Shown here: positions 33,327-41,863 of the stretch, in pieces
How the letters are laid out: every line of letters starts with the position of its first letter
Position numbering within the stretch: position 1 is the stretch's first letter
Origin: Mucilaginibacter flavus
GTDB lineage: Bacteria > Bacteroidota > Bacteroidia > Sphingobacteriales > Sphingobacteriaceae
Assembly: GCF_030409315.1 (NCBI RefSeq)
Contig: NZ_JAUFPS010000032.1
Location: 62,728-126,727, forward strand
DNA length: 64,000 bases
Direction of reading: 5' to 3'
Made by a program: the position numbers and the translations under genes
The notes under the pieces: model-generated
The model's input: only the letters and a program-made list of their open reading frames with translations
What the model was told of the DNA's origin: nothing
The model's database searches: none

Positions 33327-33878
33327 TTATTTGCTTACTTTTTTATTAATTGTTGATACCATAACTCCATTTTTATACTGCTCAAGCTTTGTTGTATCGC
33401 CCTGGGGACTTAAATATACCCAAACACTATCTTTTCTGAATAATGAGTCGTTTACTGAGGTGTAATCCTCCCTGTTGAGCTTGAAGAATTTATGAATTGC
33501 CATTTTATGATTGACGGTATAAAACCATTCTTCATCCTTTATTGTAACGCCGTTACGTGGTTTATAACCGGATGACCCTTCATAAGTATCGGTGTAATTT
33601 AATACAAAAGATAAGCTGCTTAACGGGATAGGGGTACAAAAAAGCAGTAGAAGAATTGTCCACTTTAATATCGGACGCTTAAATATTAACCTCCGTTTCT
33701 TTAGCGCAAGAATAGTGGCGGAAATTAAACAGGTAATCCATAGAAGCGGCATTTCAAAAACGCTGAATACCAAAGGCGCACCAGAACCGGCCGGAACACT
33801 TATAGAATATAGATATAAAACAACTGTAAGTAAATTAGCTGTAATCGCAGTCATTAAAAGGTTCTTTAAATTCTTCAT
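33327..33878 (-). CDS. Hypothetical membrane protein
   Basis: A 183-residue protein with three hydrophobic segments in its N-terminal half (LLMTAITANLLTVVLYLYSI, PLLWITCLISATILAL, WTILLLLFCTPIPLSSLSF) and a soluble C-terminal half rich in Asn, Lys and Thr (GVTIKDEEWFYTVNHK). No domain recognised. It lies convergent to the OYE gene and alone. Function unknown. Confidence 0.65.
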   Translation of the reverse strand: MKNLKNLLMTAITANLLTVVLYLYSISVPAGSGAPLVFSVFEMPLLWITCLISATILALKKRRLIFKRPILKWTILLLLFCTPIPLSSLSFVLNYTDTYEGSSGYKPRNGVTIKDEEWFYTVNHKMAIHKFFKLNREDYTSVNDSLFRKDSVWVYLSPQGDTTKLEQYKNGVMVSTINKKVSK

Positions 33879-33949
33879 CGAATGTAATTTAGGTCGGCCT
33901 AAATGAGTTTTAATGGCGGGATGTCATTTTTCAAAGTTAAGGGTAACCC

Positions 33950-34164
33950 GTATTCTTTTAACTCATAAAGCTACCTGCCGTTAATTGGTGAAACGCCAAT
34001 GATAGCGCGGTCAAACGCCCGCTGCCGCTGCGCCTTGTGGTTTCCATTTTGGCGCAAATCTTTGTTTTGAGGGATGCATCGCTCAACGCTCTCTGCAAGA
34101 TATCGTAAGGGAATTGGCACAATTTGCCTGACGTATTTAGTAACAAGTCTGCCGCTATTGCCCC
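33950..34164. other. Non-coding block of unusual composition
   Basis: A G/C-richer 215-bp block between a membrane-protein gene and a permease gene. Two overlapping short reverse frames exist (33958-34146 and 33971-34168), neither with a good leader. The content (GGTGAAACGCCAATGATAGC, CCGCTGCCGCTGCGCC) looks like a dispersed repeat or a decayed element. I see no complete gene here. Confidence 0.35.
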
Positions 34165-36546
34165 TCACTCCGCCTTCAAATTCTTAACCGGATTTGCCAC
34201 AGCCGCCTTTATAGATTGAAAACTGATAGTTACCAAGGCTATAACTATAGCCGCGAGTCCTGATGATATAAATGCCCAAACCGGTATGTTGATACGGTAG
34301 GCGAAACTTTGCAGCCAGTTGTGCATTAACAACCACGATACAGGCGATGCTATGAGTAGCGCTATTACAATCAGCTTCACAAAATCTGCCGATAACAATA
34401 GCGTAATATTAGTCACCGATGCGCCTAAGACCTTTCGCACACTAATTTCCTTTTTACGCTGGGCTATATTATAAGCAGATAAGCCCAGCAAGCCAAGGCA
34501 TGATATCACGATAGCCACTATCGCGAAGCATATAAACAATTGGCCAAACCGCTCCTGCGCTATGTATTGCTGGTTGTATGCTTCGTCGGCAAAAAAGTAT
34601 ACCAGCGGTACATTGGGTAAAATATTTTTCCAGGTGGCTTCCAGTTGCTGTACGGTGCCGCGCACATCGGCCGACGTGATATCGATAGTAATGTTGGTTA
34701 AATGGCTCGAATCGACCCGTACGGTTAAGGGTTGCACGGTTTCTAAAAAGGAGTGATTATGAAAATCTTTGATCACACCTATAATTTCGCCGGTGTGGTT
34801 AAGCTGTTTAAAGTGTTTGCCAATAGCATCTTCGGGCTTTTTAAAGCCGAGGCTTTTTAACATCGCTTCGTTAATGAGCATGGTTTTCATAGAATCGAGC
34901 GCGGTATTTTTTTGAAAATTACGACCGGCAATCAAATCGATATGGTATTGTTTTAAAAAGACATCGTCCATAAAATACACGTCGGTTTTCATGGTTTGAT
35001 TTTCGCCTTTACCATTTTCAATAATTGAATTGTATTGATTATTAGGCGTACCGGGGATAGACGATGAAAGACTAACCATACTAACACCCGGAATAGCCAT
35101 CAATTGCTGCTTTATTCCGTCGGTATGCTGGTTGATGCTTTTGCTGAATTGGTAATCAATCACCAGTTTATGATCTTTTTGAAAACCCAGCTGTTGATTT
35201 TGCATAAAGTTTAACTGCATGTAAACGATGGTGGTAGCCAGGATTAAAAATATCGAAATTGAAAACTGCGCCACCACTAATGATCGTCGCAGAACAAGGC
35301 CGGTACCCGATGAACCGGTTTTACCTTTAAGGCTACTGATTGGTTTAAAGCCCGATAAAAACAAAGCCGGGTAGGCACCCGATAAAATGCCAACCACAAC
35401 AGCAAGCGCTAACAGCCATAGTACATGCTGCACATGATGAAAAATACCATCGACTATTATAGTGCCTGTGAGTTGATTAAATAATGGCAATAACAAGGAA
35501 GCAAACAGCAGGGCGATGATGAAAGACACGAGGCAAAGCACAACAGCATCCATAAAAAACTGCAGCATCAGCTGATACTTTGACGCACCGAGCACCTTAC
35601 GTACGCCAATCTCTTTTGCCCTTTGCAAGGAAAAAGCGGTTGTTAGATTAATAAAATTGAAGCATGCGATAAACAACACCAATACCGCTATAACAGAAAT
35701 GATATACACGTTGGTAATACTGCCGCTGGCCGATGTTCCGGTACGGTGCCCGCGTGGCTTGCCATATAAATACACGCTTTTTAATGGCTCCAGGAATAGC
35801 TTATGTTTAAAGGATGTTTCGTCGTAATTGTCTTTTACAAAGGCGGGTAGTTTTGCTTGTAGTTTTGCCATAGATTGGCCGGGTTGCAGTAAAATGTAGG
35901 TGTAAAACCCGTAACGAACCCAGTCATGGCTCCAATCGTCATCAACCAGGGTTGATATTGAAAATATATAATCAACACGCATGTGTGCGTTGTACGGGAT
36001 ATCCTTCATAATGCCGGTTACGGTGGCCTTGGTATTACCGTTTATCATCATGGTTTGGCCCATGGCATCGGCATTGCCAAAGTATTTTTTCGCGGCGGTT
36101 TCAGAAAGCACCACATCGCATGGGGCGTTAAACAGGTGTTTGATATCGCCCCGCAGCAGCGGCCATGAAAATATTTTAAAGGCGGATGAATCGGCATAAG
36201 CAACTTCCTCCTTCATGGCGTTGTTGGGGTTGCTCTGTAGTATCATATCATCCATAAAAACACGGGCTACGTCCTTTATTTCGGGAAAGGCGGCCTTCAT
36301 TGCCGGGCCAACTGGGGCAGCCGTACTTTCATAACTCATGCCCGATGGTGTTTTAACATCGGTTACCAGGCGGTAAATGTCGTCGGCTTTTTGGTTATAG
36401 GTATCGTGGTTCAGTTCAAAATGAACGTACAGCAGCGCGAAAAAGCAAACACAAATGCCCGTAGCCAGGCCAATAATATTGATGAACGAGAAAAACTTAT
36501 TCTTCCATAAATATCTCAGGGTGGTTTTAAAATAGTTTTTGATCAT
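34165..36546 (-). CDS. MacB/FtsX-type ABC transporter permease
   Basis: A 793-residue permease with the N-terminal MacB start MIKNYFKTTLRYLWKNKFFSFINIIGLATG, a large periplasmic domain after the first helix, and two FtsX permease blocks (RAKEIGVRKVLGASKYQLM and RKKEISVRKVLGASVTNITL). Eight hydrophobic segments. This is the duplicated (tandem FtsX) Bacteroidota type. It usually works with an ABC ATPase and exports lipopeptides, antibiotics or lipoproteins; no ATPase gene is adjacent here. Role is inferred. Confidence 0.87.
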   Translation of the reverse strand: MIKNYFKTTLRYLWKNKFFSFINIIGLATGICVCFFALLYVHFELNHDTYNQKADDIYRLVTDVKTPSGMSYESTAAPVGPAMKAAFPEIKDVARVFMDDMILQSNPNNAMKEEVAYADSSAFKIFSWPLLRGDIKHLFNAPCDVVLSETAAKKYFGNADAMGQTMMINGNTKATVTGIMKDIPYNAHMRVDYIFSISTLVDDDWSHDWVRYGFYTYILLQPGQSMAKLQAKLPAFVKDNYDETSFKHKLFLEPLKSVYLYGKPRGHRTGTSASGSITNVYIISVIAVLVLFIACFNFINLTTAFSLQRAKEIGVRKVLGASKYQLMLQFFMDAVVLCLVSFIIALLFASLLLPLFNQLTGTIIVDGIFHHVQHVLWLLALAVVVGILSGAYPALFLSGFKPISSLKGKTGSSGTGLVLRRSLVVAQFSISIFLILATTIVYMQLNFMQNQQLGFQKDHKLVIDYQFSKSINQHTDGIKQQLMAIPGVSMVSLSSSIPGTPNNQYNSIIENGKGENQTMKTDVYFMDDVFLKQYHIDLIAGRNFQKNTALDSMKTMLINEAMLKSLGFKKPEDAIGKHFKQLNHTGEIIGVIKDFHNHSFLETVQPLTVRVDSSHLTNITIDITSADVRGTVQQLEATWKNILPNVPLVYFFADEAYNQQYIAQERFGQLFICFAIVAIVISCLGLLGLSAYNIAQRKKEISVRKVLGASVTNITLLLSADFVKLIVIALLIASPVSWLLMHNWLQSFAYRINIPVWAFISSGLAAIVIALVTISFQSIKAAVANPVKNLKAE

Positions 36547-36871
36547 GGCCGGTAGTGCTTAGGTAAATGTGTTTATTAATAATCTCTAAAATAGGTTTAT
36601 AGGCTGATATTTGGAGATATTAATAAATATTTATGCTGTTTGTCGAGAATATTTAGGCTAACGAAATTTTGTAGTGAACATAGTTCTGTAAGCAGGTGTC
36701 TCGCTGCATTTTTTTTCTGCGTTGATTCCCGACTCTTAATTCTTGATTCTATTTTAAAAAAGTTGTAACATTGGGTAATACATCAGCATCTAAATCAAAA
36801 AACAAATACCCAAAGGCCGGTCGGCATAAACCAACAACGCTTATATACCGGCAAATAATCAGACAACCATC
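36547..36871. other. Intergenic region between permease and lipoprotein
   Basis: A/T-rich. It contains a short repeat (GATTCCCGACTCTTAATTCT, 36723-36752) related to the sequence that forms the tail of the nucleotidase gene at 28960. No gene is supported. Divergent promoters must lie here. Confidence 0.5.
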
Positions 36872-37645
36872 ATGAAAAAAATAGTCATTGCGCTTACAGG
36901 TTTAGTGTTCAGTCTTTCGGCATGCAGCCAAAACCCGCCCCAGCAAAATAATGTAACAATAGAAAACAATACCACAGCCGGCTTTGATGTAAATAAGCTT
37001 GCCCAGTTTGTTAAAAACAGTACCGATCCGCAAACGCTCGAAAAAGCCATCAACAACCCGGCGAACCAAATCAACAACCTCGATTTGGATAAGGATGGCA
37101 ATATAGATTACCTTAAAGTACAGGAGGCCGATAACAATAAGCTAAACGTAATTGATGATGTAAGCAATTCGCAATCGGTAACGGTGGCCAGTATTAACGT
37201 GCAGCCAACCGGTAATAACAATACCGCTAACCTGGATATCCAGGGCGACCCAACTTATGTGGGTTACAATAATTATTACCACTCATCATTCGGCTTAACC
37301 GACTTTTTGATTATGAGTTACTTTTTGCGCCCGCATCCTTATTATGTGCCTATGTATCACTACGGGTATTATCCACATTATTACACACGTACGCGTACCT
37401 ATACTACTTTCAGAACAACCACCTCGCCGGCTATGTCATCGCGGGTTAGCAACAGGAGCAGCCTGAGCCACCCGGTAACATCGCAAAGATCATTCAGCAG
37501 CCGTAACACCAGTAACAGGGTACGCAGCGGCGGCTTTGGCAGCAGCAGTTCGTCAAGCAGCAGATCAAGCTTTGGCAGCGGCAGAAGCTCAGGCAGCAGG
37601 TCGAGCTTTGGTCGTAGCCGTGGTGGTTTTGGCCGCAGGCGATAA
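36872..37645 (+). CDS. Lipoprotein with Ser/Arg/Gly low-complexity tail
   Basis: A 257-residue lipoprotein (MKKIVIALTGLVFSLSAC, Cys18). Residues 71-81 (DLDKDGNIDYL) form a calcium-type loop. A Tyr-rich stretch (YYHSSFG, HPYYVPMYHYGYYPHYYTR, about 125-172) is followed by a Ser/Arg/Gly-rich tail (189-257: GFGSSSSSSSRSSFGSGRSS, ending GGFGRRR). This is unlike ordinary lipoproteins and resembles RGG/SR disordered tails. Function unknown. It has its own promoter region and is followed by a second single gene. Confidence 0.7.
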   Translation: MKKIVIALTGLVFSLSACSQNPPQQNNVTIENNTTAGFDVNKLAQFVKNSTDPQTLEKAINNPANQINNLDLDKDGNIDYLKVQEADNNKLNVIDDVSNSQSVTVASINVQPTGNNNTANLDIQGDPTYVGYNNYYHSSFGLTDFLIMSYFLRPHPYYVPMYHYGYYPHYYTRTRTYTTFRTTTSPAMSSRVSNRSSLSHPVTSQRSFSSRNTSNRVRSGGFGSSSSSSSRSSFGSGRSSGSRSSFGRSRGGFGRRR

Positions 37646-37760
37646 GCATGAGTTAACCCTATTAATTTAATATTTTAAATCAGATAAAAGCACATACTCC
37701 GTTTAAGTCTCCTGCTAATCGGCGGGGATATTTACATGGGGTTAATACTTCATTACATTT

Positions 37761-38540
37761 ATGGCTATCCAGTTAAGAAAAAATACAGTTTTATCAAACG
37801 ATAATATAAAAACGTTTAGAGCAATAGTTGTTTTAAACGAAATGATTAACGGCGACCGCCAGTTTAGCAGCAATGCTTATGGCGATGATGCCGCATTACA
37901 GCCTTTATTTGCCGAGTTAACAGCCAATGGTTATATCATTAGTTCGGGAGGGGTATATAAGGTTAGTTCCAAAGGTCGTGGAGTATTTGATACGTTTATG
38001 AAACGTTATACCGAGTATTTGAAGGTTTATGACGTTTTTTCATTTGTTGATTTAGAGAAAGGCGAGTTTGCCTTTAGCAGCTATTTTGACTTTGATACCG
38101 ATGACGACTGGTTCAACTTTACCGACAACGAGCGTTTTGACGACCTGCGCATAGCCGTGGCTATGTTCAAAAACATCGACCCTGCCGAAATCGTTTTCAT
38201 GTCGTTCATTAACGAAAACAGGTTTGATACCACCGCGGCGGGCTGGCAAAATGGCCTGATGGGCGACGATGCCTGGGCCGAGATTGAGGAGATTTGCAAC
38301 ACCGCCATTAAGCCCGACGAAGTTGGCAAAGATGCCATGGTAGATATCATAAACCAGGGATCGGAGCTGATGATAAAGCTGATGGAGGAAGAGCAAAATC
38401 AAAACAATAATAACGGCGGCTATAACGGTGGCACCACCACCACCACCGTTGTTGAAGAAGAAACCATAGAATACTACGAACCTTACTACGATCCGTATTA
38501 TATATCGCCAATATGGCTGCTGCCGTTGTTTATCTGGTAG
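37761..38540 (+). CDS. Hypothetical cytoplasmic protein with Tyr-rich C-terminus
   Basis: A 259-residue acidic protein. The first two thirds resemble a compact helical domain (LRKNTVLSNDNIKTFRAIVV, LEKGEFAFSSYFDFDTDDD). A Gln/Asn linker (EEEQNQNNNNGGYNGG) then leads to a Thr-rich and acidic section (TTTTTVVEEE) and a final hydrophobic end (SPIWLLPLFIW). No known family. Downstream is a strong bidirectional hairpin. The C-terminal pattern may anchor or self-associate; this is a guess. Confidence 0.65.
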   Translation: MAIQLRKNTVLSNDNIKTFRAIVVLNEMINGDRQFSSNAYGDDAALQPLFAELTANGYIISSGGVYKVSSKGRGVFDTFMKRYTEYLKVYDVFSFVDLEKGEFAFSSYFDFDTDDDWFNFTDNERFDDLRIAVAMFKNIDPAEIVFMSFINENRFDTTAAGWQNGLMGDDAWAEIEEICNTAIKPDEVGKDAMVDIINQGSELMIKLMEEEQNQNNNNGGYNGGTTTTTVVEEETIEYYEPYYDPYYISPIWLLPLFIW

Positions 38541-38583
38541 TTAGCGGGCCGCTATAAGTCATTCGTAAATAATAACAGCTTTC

Positions 38584-38617
38584 AGACTTACGAAGTTTTT
38601 TAAAACTTCGTAAGTCT
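38584..38617. terminator. 16-bp palindromic bidirectional terminator
   Basis: A perfect 16-bp inverted repeat (38584-38599 / 38602-38617, AGACTTACGAAGTTTT and its complement) with a 2-nt loop. It sits between the convergent genes at 37761-38540 and 38632-39105. Confidence 0.8.
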
Positions 38618-38631
38618 TTCAAAACCGAGGG

Positions 38632-39105
38632 TCATTTTCCATACACCCCAAACAGCGTCTCAATAGCTTTTTCCCTAAAAGCGAAGATCTTTTTAACTTC
38701 TTTACCTACAAACACTTTATTAGTAATTGTTCCGATGAGGCCGTAGGGGATGGCGTAGTTGAGGATATCATTCATTTGCACACCTCCTTTAATCTCTTTA
38801 AAATGGTGCTGGTGATGCCACAGGGCGTAGGGGCCAAAACGTTGCTCATCTACAAAGTATTGCTGATCGGCAACGTGGGTAATTTCGGTCATCCAGTTCA
38901 TTTTGATGCCCAATAAGGGGAATATTTTGTAGGTAATGATCATACCCGGATACATTTTGGTATCGGCGGTATAATCGGATGTTACCACAAAGCTCATATC
39001 TGGCGGCGTAATTTTAGCCAGATTCAGGGGTGACGAAAAAAAATCCCAGGCCTCATCCAATGAGATTGGGATTTTTTGTTCTGTTTTTAAAACGTATGTT
39101 TTCAA
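38632..39105 (-). CDS. SRPBCC (START-like) ligand-binding protein
   Basis: A 157-residue protein with the SRPBCC fold pattern: KTEQKIPISLDEAWDFFSSP at the start and FGPYALWHHQHHFKEIKGG in the cavity region, ending with a long C-terminal helix. Members of this group bind small hydrophobic ligands; Bacteroidota copies are often annotated as cell division inhibitor-like or polyketide cyclase-like. No partner gene is close. Function unknown. Confidence 0.78.
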   Translation of the reverse strand: MKTYVLKTEQKIPISLDEAWDFFSSPLNLAKITPPDMSFVVTSDYTADTKMYPGMIITYKIFPLLGIKMNWMTEITHVADQQYFVDEQRFGPYALWHHQHHFKEIKGGVQMNDILNYAIPYGLIGTITNKVFVGKEVKKIFAFREKAIETLFGVYGK

Positions 39106-39175
39106 AATAGATTCTTTAGAATTAGTAACAACTGGCAGGTCCTATTGTTTAATCGCGTAGCTTTTCAAACATCCC

Positions 39176-39257
39176 CAATCGTTAGTCCTTTGTCTTTTAT
39201 CCAAAAATCCTTTGTCCAAAAAGTCCAAAAGTCTCATAGTCTAAAAAGTCCAAAAAA
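39176..39257. repeat. GGACTTTTGGA-type degenerate repeat, locus 3
   Basis: Reverse orientation steps such as CCTTTGTCC, AAAAAGTCC and AAAGTCTCATAGTC. It abuts the 3' end of the sulfurtransferase gene. Confidence 0.65.
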
Positions 39258-40094
39258 CTATCTTTCGCTGGTTCCAATAGGCAGCCCTCTGCGGCTCCAT
39301 TCGCTCCACGAGCCTACGTACATTTTGGCGCCGCTAATGCCGGCATACTCCATGCCCAGCAAAGTATGGCAGGCCGTTACGCCCGATCCGCAATGAACAA
39401 CAATATCCTCGGCTGCAACCGGTCCAACGGCATCATCGTAAGCTTTGCGCAGGGTATCGGCATCTAAATATTTGCCATCGGCACCTAAGTTGGTTACATA
39501 AGGCAGGTTAAACGCGCCGGGAATATGGCCGGCAATCAAATCAAGCGGTTCGGTGATGCCTAAGTAGCGCGGTGTTTCGCGCACGTCAATTACAATGCGG
39601 TTAGGGTCATGGGCGGCTATGGCTACCTCTTTAATGGTCACTGTGCCTGTAAAGCCCGTAGGGACAGGATATGCTGCAACCGGGGTTGGGGTATATTCTT
39701 CGGTACTTAGTTCAATACCGGCATCTTTTGCGGCCTGTAAGCCACCATTAAGCACCTGTACATTTTGATGACCAACGGCCTTAAGCATCCACCAAAAACG
39801 GGCACCGCCAAAAGCGGCCGACTTATCATCATAAACAACAACATGGCTATCGGGCGTAATGCCTAATTTGCCCAACAGGGCGGCAAAATCATTAATATCG
39901 GGCAGGGGATGGCGACCGCCTTGAGAGGCATCGGTAACGGGGGCGGCAAGGTCGCGGTCAAGGTCAACATAGGCCGCGTTTTTAAGGTGGCCGGCCAAAT
40001 AGCGGTCGTGCGTGTCTTTCCCGGCGCGGGCGTCGATAAGTATAGTATTCGGGCCGGCCAAAGCCGGGTCGTTAATTTCAATTAATGGCGACAT
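39258..40094 (-). CDS. sseA: Two-domain sulfurtransferase (rhodanese)
   Basis: A 278-residue enzyme with two rhodanese domains. The second holds the active-site Cys235 in VVHCGSGVTA, the 3-mercaptopyruvate sulfurtransferase type (CGSGVTA). Thiosulfate sulfurtransferases differ at the active-site loop. The first domain lacks the Cys (KSAAFGGARFWWML). It transfers sulfane sulfur from mercaptopyruvate to thiol acceptors or cyanide. The leader contains a strong 10-bp inverted repeat. Single gene. Confidence 0.9.
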   Translation of the reverse strand: MSPLIEINDPALAGPNTILIDARAGKDTHDRYLAGHLKNAAYVDLDRDLAAPVTDASQGGRHPLPDINDFAALLGKLGITPDSHVVVYDDKSAAFGGARFWWMLKAVGHQNVQVLNGGLQAAKDAGIELSTEEYTPTPVAAYPVPTGFTGTVTIKEVAIAAHDPNRIVIDVRETPRYLGITEPLDLIAGHIPGAFNLPYVTNLGADGKYLDADTLRKAYDDAVGPVAAEDIVVHCGSGVTACHTLLGMEYAGISGAKMYVGSWSEWSRRGLPIGTSER

Positions 40095-40100
40095 AGCAAC

Positions 40101-40127
40101 ATTTGGTTTTTTATAAAACCAAATATA
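40101..40127 (-). promoter_or_regulatory. Promoter and leader hairpin of the sulfurtransferase gene
   Basis: The -7 box TATATTTG is at 40120-40127 on the reverse strand. ATTTGGTTTT (40101-40110) pairs exactly with AAAACCAAAT (40115-40124) around a 4-nt loop. The palindrome covers the transcription start, so it may be an operator or a leader hairpin. Confidence 0.5.
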
Positions 40128-40154
40128 GAAACAGCCCTTTTAGTTTTGCGTTTT

Positions 40155-40628
40155 TTAATGCACTATTTTATTGGCGCAATATGAACTTGCAAAAGCTTCG
40201 GGTTTAGCCTTAAACACAAAGCCCATGCTCAGGATGTAACCCATAGCTTCGTGCAGGGCCGCGTTTGACTTAAACATAGGGTTGGTGTTAATATCGGCAT
40301 GTACTTCCAGTTCCACATCATACAGGTCAAGCAAATCGCAAAGTTTGTAAGCAATGTCAATAGATTTTTGAACTTCGCTCAGCATCCTTTCTTTGATACT
40401 CATTTTCTGAGCGGTGCGCTCCTGGTGAATGAACATAAAAGCGCCGCGCTTTTCGCGCAAAAACACAATAACGGTGGCAAAATCGGTAACGCTCCCCTTC
40501 ACCTGCGAATCTGTACCGATACATACTTTTAGCTTGTTACCAAGGGCGGCTTCGCGTTCAATTGCCTTTTCAACCTCTTCCATGATGGGCGTTTGGATCA
40601 CCTCGCCACTGAATTTTCTCCAGATCAT
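40155..40628 (-). CDS. YkuK-like ribonuclease H-like protein
   Basis: A 157-residue protein of the YkuK (DUF458) family with an RNase H-like fold. Visible pattern: CIGTDSQVKGSVTDFATVI with an acidic residue in the first strand, ADINTNPMFKSNAALHEAMG as a later part, and a C-terminal segment. Family members in Firmicutes are poorly characterised. It is single and lies 60 bp before the sulfurtransferase gene, on the same strand. Confidence 0.8.
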   Translation of the reverse strand: MIWRKFSGEVIQTPIMEEVEKAIEREAALGNKLKVCIGTDSQVKGSVTDFATVIVFLREKRGAFMFIHQERTAQKMSIKERMLSEVQKSIDIAYKLCDLLDLYDVELEVHADINTNPMFKSNAALHEAMGYILSMGFVFKAKPEAFASSYCANKIVH

Positions 40629-40769
40629 AAAAATTGATTTAAGTTAATTTTTAATGACCCGTTTTATGGGTCTATAAAAATAAGCGATTCGCTTTCATAT
40701 TAACGTTAATATGTTGTCATTTATTTGTTAACATTTATCTGATTATCAACAGGATGGTAATTTTAGATG
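40629..40769. other. A/T-rich intergenic region
   Basis: Between the YkuK-like gene and the tandem repeat. It contains TTAACGTTAATATG (near 40700), a palindromic A/T-rich step, and no supported gene. Confidence 0.35.
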
Positions 40770-41089
40770 TGCAGGTGTGCGGATTTCAGATGTGCAGATG
40801 GGAGAAGATATGCAGGTGTGCGGATTTCAGATGTGCAGATGGGAGAAGATATGCAGATGTGCAAATTTCAGATGTGCAGATAGATTTGCACGAACCAGAA
40901 TTTTTCAGATTAAGGGATTACATGACTAAAAAAACAGAGATACGGCAAGGGAGTCAAGTCCAAAAATTCTGATGAATCCGCTTAATCTCGGTTTTAAGAA
41001 AAAAAATGACTGATAGAAATCCAGAAATACCTTCATCTGCACATTTATAATTTGCACATTTGAAATCTGCATATCTGCACATCTGAAAA
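40770..41089. repeat. 41-bp tandem repeat with inverted flank
   Basis: Two near-perfect 41-bp units (GCAGGTGTGCGGATTTCAGA...) run in tandem at about 40770-40856 with a degenerate third. A related sequence in reverse (ATCTGCACATTT...) closes the block at 41035-41089. The interior has another inverted pair (AGAATTTTTCAGATTAAGGG). No gene. It ends at the stop of the acyltransferase gene. Confidence 0.75.
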
Positions 41090-41091
41090 AT

Positions 41092-41826
41092 CTACTGCGC
41101 CAGTTTCGCTCTGATTAAATTCTCCACCTCCAGTACCAACTCGTCGACCGGGCGGCCTGCGGGTTCTATAGGGGTAAGTACCTCCCAGTACATGGCAGTG
41201 AAGGTGTTAAGAGGAAAGTTACCGTATTGTATCATTTTCCAGGAGTCTTTGATGGCAATGGGTACCAGTAAAGCTTCAGGGCATTTTTTTAATAGCATAG
41301 ATATGCCGGCGTGGTGAAATGTTCTTACTGTTCCATCGGTTGAGCGGGTTCCTTCCGGGAAAATCACCGTCGACCAGCGGTTTTCTTTCATCCGGATACC
41401 CAGTTTGGATAGTTCGGTCATTGACTGGCGCGAGTCTTTCCTGTCGATATTAGCACCACCACCATGTTTCAGGTTATAGGATATAGATGGTATACCTTTG
41501 GTCAGTTCAATTTTTGAGATAAACTTGGCGTGGTACTTACGCAGGTACCAAATGAGTGGTGGAATGTCCAGCAAGCCCTGGTGGTTGGCCAAAAAGATAA
41601 TTGGCCGGCCTAAAGGTAAATCCTGTTTGTTGGTAAACGTTACCGAATTACCCAAAAGGTACACGGTGCTTACCAGGCAAAGGTTAAGTATATCAACCGC
41701 GCGTTTGTGCGCGGCGTATCCAAAAAAGCGAAAGCACACCCATTGTATAGGCTGAAATATAACCAATACCAGCAAGAAGGCCCCGGTTGCTATAGGAGTG
41801 AGTAAATACCCAAAAAACTTTTTCAT
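41092..41826 (-). CDS. Lysophospholipid acyltransferase (PlsC-like)
   Basis: A 244-residue 1-acyl-glycerol-3-phosphate acyltransferase-like membrane protein. An N-terminal hydrophobic segment is followed by block I NHQGLLDIPPLIWYL (NHxxxxD), block II around GGANIDRKDSRQS, block III VIFPEGTRSTDG and block IV LLVPIAIKDSW. It completes phosphatidic acid synthesis. The -7 box TAAATTTG (41834-41841) is 7 nt from the start, so the transcript is nearly leaderless. It lies 37 bp after the NUDIX gene on the same strand, but its own promoter is in that gap. Confidence 0.9.
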   Translation of the reverse strand: MKKFFGYLLTPIATGAFLLVLVIFQPIQWVCFRFFGYAAHKRAVDILNLCLVSTVYLLGNSVTFTNKQDLPLGRPIIFLANHQGLLDIPPLIWYLRKYHAKFISKIELTKGIPSISYNLKHGGGANIDRKDSRQSMTELSKLGIRMKENRWSTVIFPEGTRSTDGTVRTFHHAGISMLLKKCPEALLVPIAIKDSWKMIQYGNFPLNTFTAMYWEVLTPIEPAGRPVDELVLEVENLIRAKLAQ

Positions 41827-41833
41827 CGACAGC

Positions 41834-41841
41834 CAAATTTA
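41834..41841 (-). promoter_or_regulatory. -7 box just before the acyltransferase start
   Basis: TAAATTTG on the reverse strand, 7 nt before the ATG at 41824-41826. Confidence 0.5.
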
Positions 41842-41863
41842 GGTATTTTTTGGAAACCTGTAT

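Noticed and set aside
33958..34168. Two overlapping short reverse frames (62 and 65 aa)
   Set aside because: Both read the same compositionally odd block in different frames and neither has a family match or leader.
40770..40895. Regular repeats near 40.8 kb as a CRISPR array
   Set aside because: The repeats are directly adjacent, have no unique spacers, and no cas genes are present.
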